Below, piece by piece: positions 61,268 to 64,000 of a stretch of DNA of 64,000 bases (the first letter of the stretch is position 1; each line of letters begins with the position of its first letter). The notes below the pieces were generated by a model, which was given only the letters and a program-made list of their open reading frames with translations, had not been told where the DNA came from and did not search any database. The stretch is from Rhodospirillaceae bacterium (lineage in GTDB: Bacteria; Pseudomonadota; Alphaproteobacteria; UBA8366), in assembly GCA_002722095.1 (NCBI GenBank), contig PBKG01000013.1, forward strand, positions 39,926 through 103,925, read 5' to 3'. A program made the translations under genes and the position numbers.

Positions 61268-63046
61268 ATGACACGGCTCCTGGCATGGCTCGACACGCGG
61301 CTCCTTAACGAGGGAGATCAAAACCACGCCGGTTACCGCCTCGGCCTCTTCCTTGCTCTCGCCTACGCGCTGGTACCGTCGGCAGAGGCGCTGACCCTCG
61401 CCTTCGCCGAACCCTATACGGTGCAAGACGATGCGCGGCAGTTCCTGTTCTGGATGGCGCAATGGCGCGACCCGGCTCTATTTGCAGGCGATCCGATAGC
61501 CAAGTATTTCAGCACCGTCACGCCTCCAGGCTTCAAGGCGCTGCATTACATCCTGGATATATTCGGTCTCGCCCCCTTCGTTGCGAACAAACTTCTAGTA
61601 ATGCCATTGTTTCTTGCGACCGCAGGCCTGGCCTATCGGCTAGCTTGGTCGATACGCCCAATCGCCGCAGTCGCGGTAGCCGCTAGCTGGTTCACTTGTT
61701 TTTTCCTGAGCCTGATCGATCAATCCTTGTTGAGTGCGGTACCGCGCGCGTTTGCGGTGCCGTTATTCCTTTGGTTTTTGGTCGCTCTTTTGGAACGCCG
61801 GCTTATTCAACTGGGCTTGGCTTGTTTGATGCAGGGCATTTTCTACCCGCCTATTGCATTGGTAACCGCGGGTGTCCTCGGATTCTCCCTTTTACGCTGG
61901 CGAGGACTCAAGGCCTTCTTTTCATTCACCAAGTCCCGCATATCCCCATTCATAATCGGCATGACGGCTATTGCGGCCACTCTCATTCCCTATGCGTTCG
62001 CAACCGGTGGCTACGGGCCGGTGATGACCGGCGTAGAAGCTGCGGCAAACCCTTCTCTTCAGTCCGGGGGACGTTCGGCGTTTTTCCTCGGCAGCGCGAT
62101 GGAAACCTATTTCTGCGGTGCACGCGCCGGATTTCTGCCGGTGGAATGGGGCTGCGGAGAAGCCTATCGCCAAGACCTCGCCATCGCACCGATCCTTGCA
62201 CTCGCATTAATGTTGTTTGCTGTCGGCGTGCCTGCCGCCCTCGCCTGGCAAGGTTTGCGCGCCGTCGATGACGCCACATCGGCATCATTTTACCGACGGG
62301 CACCTATTTTTTTCGCCGTGCTCGCCGCCGGCGGATTTTGGTATTTCCTCGCTCATATTGTGCTGTTCGACCTACACCTACCGTCGCGTTACACACAGCA
62401 TCCGCTTCGCGCCGTTGCCTGGGTCGCCGCCGCACTGTTGGCAGGGCCTGCACTAATCGCTATCGGCAAAAAATTTGCGCCGCGGCTTACGGGCCTCCTG
62501 GCAATAATACTGGCGGGGGCGTTCTTCATATTACCGCTCCCACTCGGCCCCAGCCCCTACGCCAACTATGTGACGGGCCAACATCCCGAGCTGTATAGGT
62601 TTCTCAGCAAACTGCGGAAGGACGTTCGCATCGCCTCGCTCACGTTGGAGGCCGACAACATTCCGAGCCTCTCCGCTCGATCCATACTCAGCGCGCGCGA
62701 ATACGCCATTCCATACGCTAAGGGCTATATGACTCCGCTCAAAACCAAAACCAGCGCCATGATCCGGGCCCAATACGCCACATCAGCCAGTTCATTATTG
62801 TTGTTCTTGAAACGGTACCAGCCCCATTACCTCCTGGTCGACAGCACCGCATCGGACGAAAACGCCATCGAGCGCCAATGGTGGAACAAGGATTATCCGC
62901 TCGAAGCAAAGTGGGCGAAGGGACAAATCCATCAAGACGAGCCGTTCCTGTTTCGCATACTGGACGCCTGCGAAATCCTCACATCGGAACATTTGGTCTT
63001 GATCGACACCAATTGTTTGCGACGGCTCGGACCATCCTGGCGGTAA
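61268..63046 (+). CDS. Large integral membrane protein, ArnT/GT-C-like
   Basis: 592 residues with about ten to eleven hydrophobic segments through residue 430 and a soluble C-terminus of about 150 residues with mixed strands/helices (LTLEADNIPSLSARSIL; ILDACEILTSEH). The N-terminal loop TVQDDARQFLFW places acidic residues just after TM1, as in GT-C glycosyltransferases that use polyprenyl-phosphate sugars. It starts 17 bases after the UPF0104 gene. With the DPM-like synthase and UPF0104 flippase-like protein it forms a credible lipid-linked sugar transfer set; the acceptor is unknown. Confidence 0.78.
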   Translation: MTRLLAWLDTRLLNEGDQNHAGYRLGLFLALAYALVPSAEALTLAFAEPYTVQDDARQFLFWMAQWRDPALFAGDPIAKYFSTVTPPGFKALHYILDIFGLAPFVANKLLVMPLFLATAGLAYRLAWSIRPIAAVAVAASWFTCFFLSLIDQSLLSAVPRAFAVPLFLWFLVALLERRLIQLGLACLMQGIFYPPIALVTAGVLGFSLLRWRGLKAFFSFTKSRISPFIIGMTAIAATLIPYAFATGGYGPVMTGVEAAANPSLQSGGRSAFFLGSAMETYFCGARAGFLPVEWGCGEAYRQDLAIAPILALALMLFAVGVPAALAWQGLRAVDDATSASFYRRAPIFFAVLAAGGFWYFLAHIVLFDLHLPSRYTQHPLRAVAWVAAALLAGPALIAIGKKFAPRLTGLLAIILAGAFFILPLPLGPSPYANYVTGQHPELYRFLSKLRKDVRIASLTLEADNIPSLSARSILSAREYAIPYAKGYMTPLKTKTSAMIRAQYATSASSLLLFLKRYQPHYLLVDSTASDENAIERQWWNKDYPLEAKWAKGQIHQDEPFLFRILDACEILTSEHLVLIDTNCLRRLGPSWR

Positions 63047-63063
63047 GCCGTCGCACGCCAACG

Positions 63064-63849
63064 TCAAGGCGTCGTGAAAAACTCGATCATCTGAGAATTT
63101 ACTTCATCGGCGTTTTCGAATGCCGACCAGTGGCCCGCTTGGGGCACCCGATAAAGATCGAGTTCGCCCGGATACGCGTCACGGATATCTCCGATCAGGT
63201 CGTCGGCCTTACGGTATTTCGAATCATCGCCTTCGCCCCACAGCACACGAAGCTTACAGGTAATCCGGCCGAGATCGGGCGCCAGCGTTTCACCACCGCT
63301 CACCTTGCGGCTGTTGAATTTGGTGTTGTGCACACAGTAGACCTGAATATCGAGACACTCCTCGGTCACCGTTTCGGGGTACGAGAGCATATTGATCAGT
63401 AGGTTGTGGCGACAAATTTCTCGCAAAACCTGCTCGTCGCCCTCGGCTTCCTTGTAACTGCGCGTCGGGCGTCCGGCATAATTCCGCAAACGACCGCCGG
63501 CGGGCGATATCAGCAGCAAATGACTCACCCGATCACCGAGGCGCGCGGCCATATTGGTGGAAATCGCGCCACCGAATGAAAACCCGGCAAACTTAAGCGG
63601 TTCGTTACCGGGGAACATATCCATCAAATGGCTGTGAAAGTTGTCGAGATATTCGGACCCGGTCATTTCGCGCGACACGCGGGCGGATTCGCCATAACCC
63701 GGATGATCGAGCGCATGCACGGTGAAGTGCTCCGCCAGCGGCTCGATGTTGCGCGCCCAATGTTTGCGGCAACCGAATCCACCGTGAAACAACACCAAAT
63801 CAGGTCCACTGCCATGGGTTTCGTGGGCAATAGGCGCTCGTTCGCTCAT
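63064..63849 (-). CDS. Alpha/beta hydrolase
   Basis: 261 residues of the alpha/beta-hydrolase fold. Oxyanion region LFHGGFGC (residues 20-27), nucleophile elbow GFSFGGA (Ser near 94), Asp on WGEGDDS (near 210) and catalytic His in PQAGHWSAFENA (near 242). Typical C-C bond hydrolase or esterase size; the substrate is unknown. The ATG at 63849 follows GGGGAG. Convergent with the membrane protein gene (17-base gap). Confidence 0.9.
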   Translation of the reverse strand: MSERAPIAHETHGSGPDLVLFHGGFGCRKHWARNIEPLAEHFTVHALDHPGYGESARVSREMTGSEYLDNFHSHLMDMFPGNEPLKFAGFSFGGAISTNMAARLGDRVSHLLLISPAGGRLRNYAGRPTRSYKEAEGDEQVLREICRHNLLINMLSYPETVTEECLDIQVYCVHNTKFNSRKVSGGETLAPDLGRITCKLRVLWGEGDDSKYRKADDLIGDIRDAYPGELDLYRVPQAGHWSAFENADEVNSQMIEFFTTP

Positions 63850-64000
63850 CTTCGCTCCCCTTCGAATTTCGCCGTTGTAATAACCGAGATCGCGCGAGAA
63901 CGGTAGAGTGTGCGCCTCCCCTGCCAACCACCTTCGGCCTGCTCTATAATTGCCGCACTCGTCACAACCCGTCAGCCCTTATGGCCACGACCAGCTCTTC
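63850..64000. other. Right edge of the window
   Basis: Upstream region of the alpha/beta hydrolase gene. A plus-strand ATG at 63981 (ATGGCCACGACC) starts a frame that runs off the end of the window and could be the beginning of another gene, but only six codons are visible. Confidence 0.35.

Noticed and set aside
1..64000. tRNA, rRNA or CRISPR
   Set aside because: No cloverleaf-like TpsiC or anticodon-arm strings, no rRNA conserved blocks and no regularly spaced repeats were found by eye.

Overview
The window looks like a chromosomal segment of a GC-rich alphaproteobacterium. This is inferred from codon use, from the gene families (ParE, DUF2927, a SurA/PpiC-like foldase, long-form HisG, many TauD, MmgE/PrpD, amidohydrolase and acyl-CoA enzymes) and from the dense arrangement. 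No rRNA, tRNA, CRISPR array or intact insertion sequence was found.

Layout. 1-3.2 kb: an Fe-S/CCG-domain protein, a gamma-class carbonic anhydrase, a tiny secreted peptide with its own leader hairpin and terminator, and a TlpA/thioredoxin-fold gene in which the first Cys of the CxxC motif is an in-frame TGA followed by a bacterial SECIS-like hairpin (probable selenoprotein). 3.2-10.8 kb: housekeeping genes (hisG, response regulator plus HPt-like partner, parE with a histone-like lysine-rich tail, a DUF2927 lipoprotein-like protein, a cold-shock protein, a parvulin foldase and a small secreted basic protein behind a clear promoter/operator). 10.8-18.4 kb: a decarboxylating dehydrogenase with a class II aldolase, a MarR regulator with its target operon (the same operator sits in both promoters), an M20 peptidase whose Shine-Dalgarno lies inside a perfect hairpin, and a HAMP-SpoIIE phosphatase.

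18.4-32.4 kb is a catabolic block: a PrpF/GalD tautomerase beside a LysR effector domain without its HTH, then an acyl-CoA dehydrogenase, SDR and two crotonases that resemble the alicyclic (cyclohexanecarboxyl-CoA) AliB/BadH/BadK/BadI set. An enolase-superfamily enzyme, an MmgE/PrpD protein, two TauD-type oxygenases, a TylF-type methyltransferase and a PcaB-like lyase follow. 32.4-37.2 kb holds a very large secreted protein with a C-terminal tectonin-type propeller, split by a frameshift. 38.5-42.2 kb has two amidohydrolases and a split UxaA/SuyAB-type dehydratase.

42.3-48.0 kb is the accessory hot spot: a serine-recombinase remnant, two AT-richer unknown genes, a broken copy of a YeiH-family gene, a Baeyer-Villiger monooxygenase, and the intact YeiH gene. 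The two YeiH copies form direct repeats around the monooxygenase. Copies of a short palindromic repeat mark this region. 48.3-64 kb: a ThDP decarboxylase, small genes with a terminator, a fasciclin protein, an SDR/DUF393/membrane-protein operon, a phosphoesterase, a cupin, a citrate-lyase-like aldolase, an MFS transporter, and a three-gene membrane glycosyltransfer set (GT2, UPF0104, ArnT-like).
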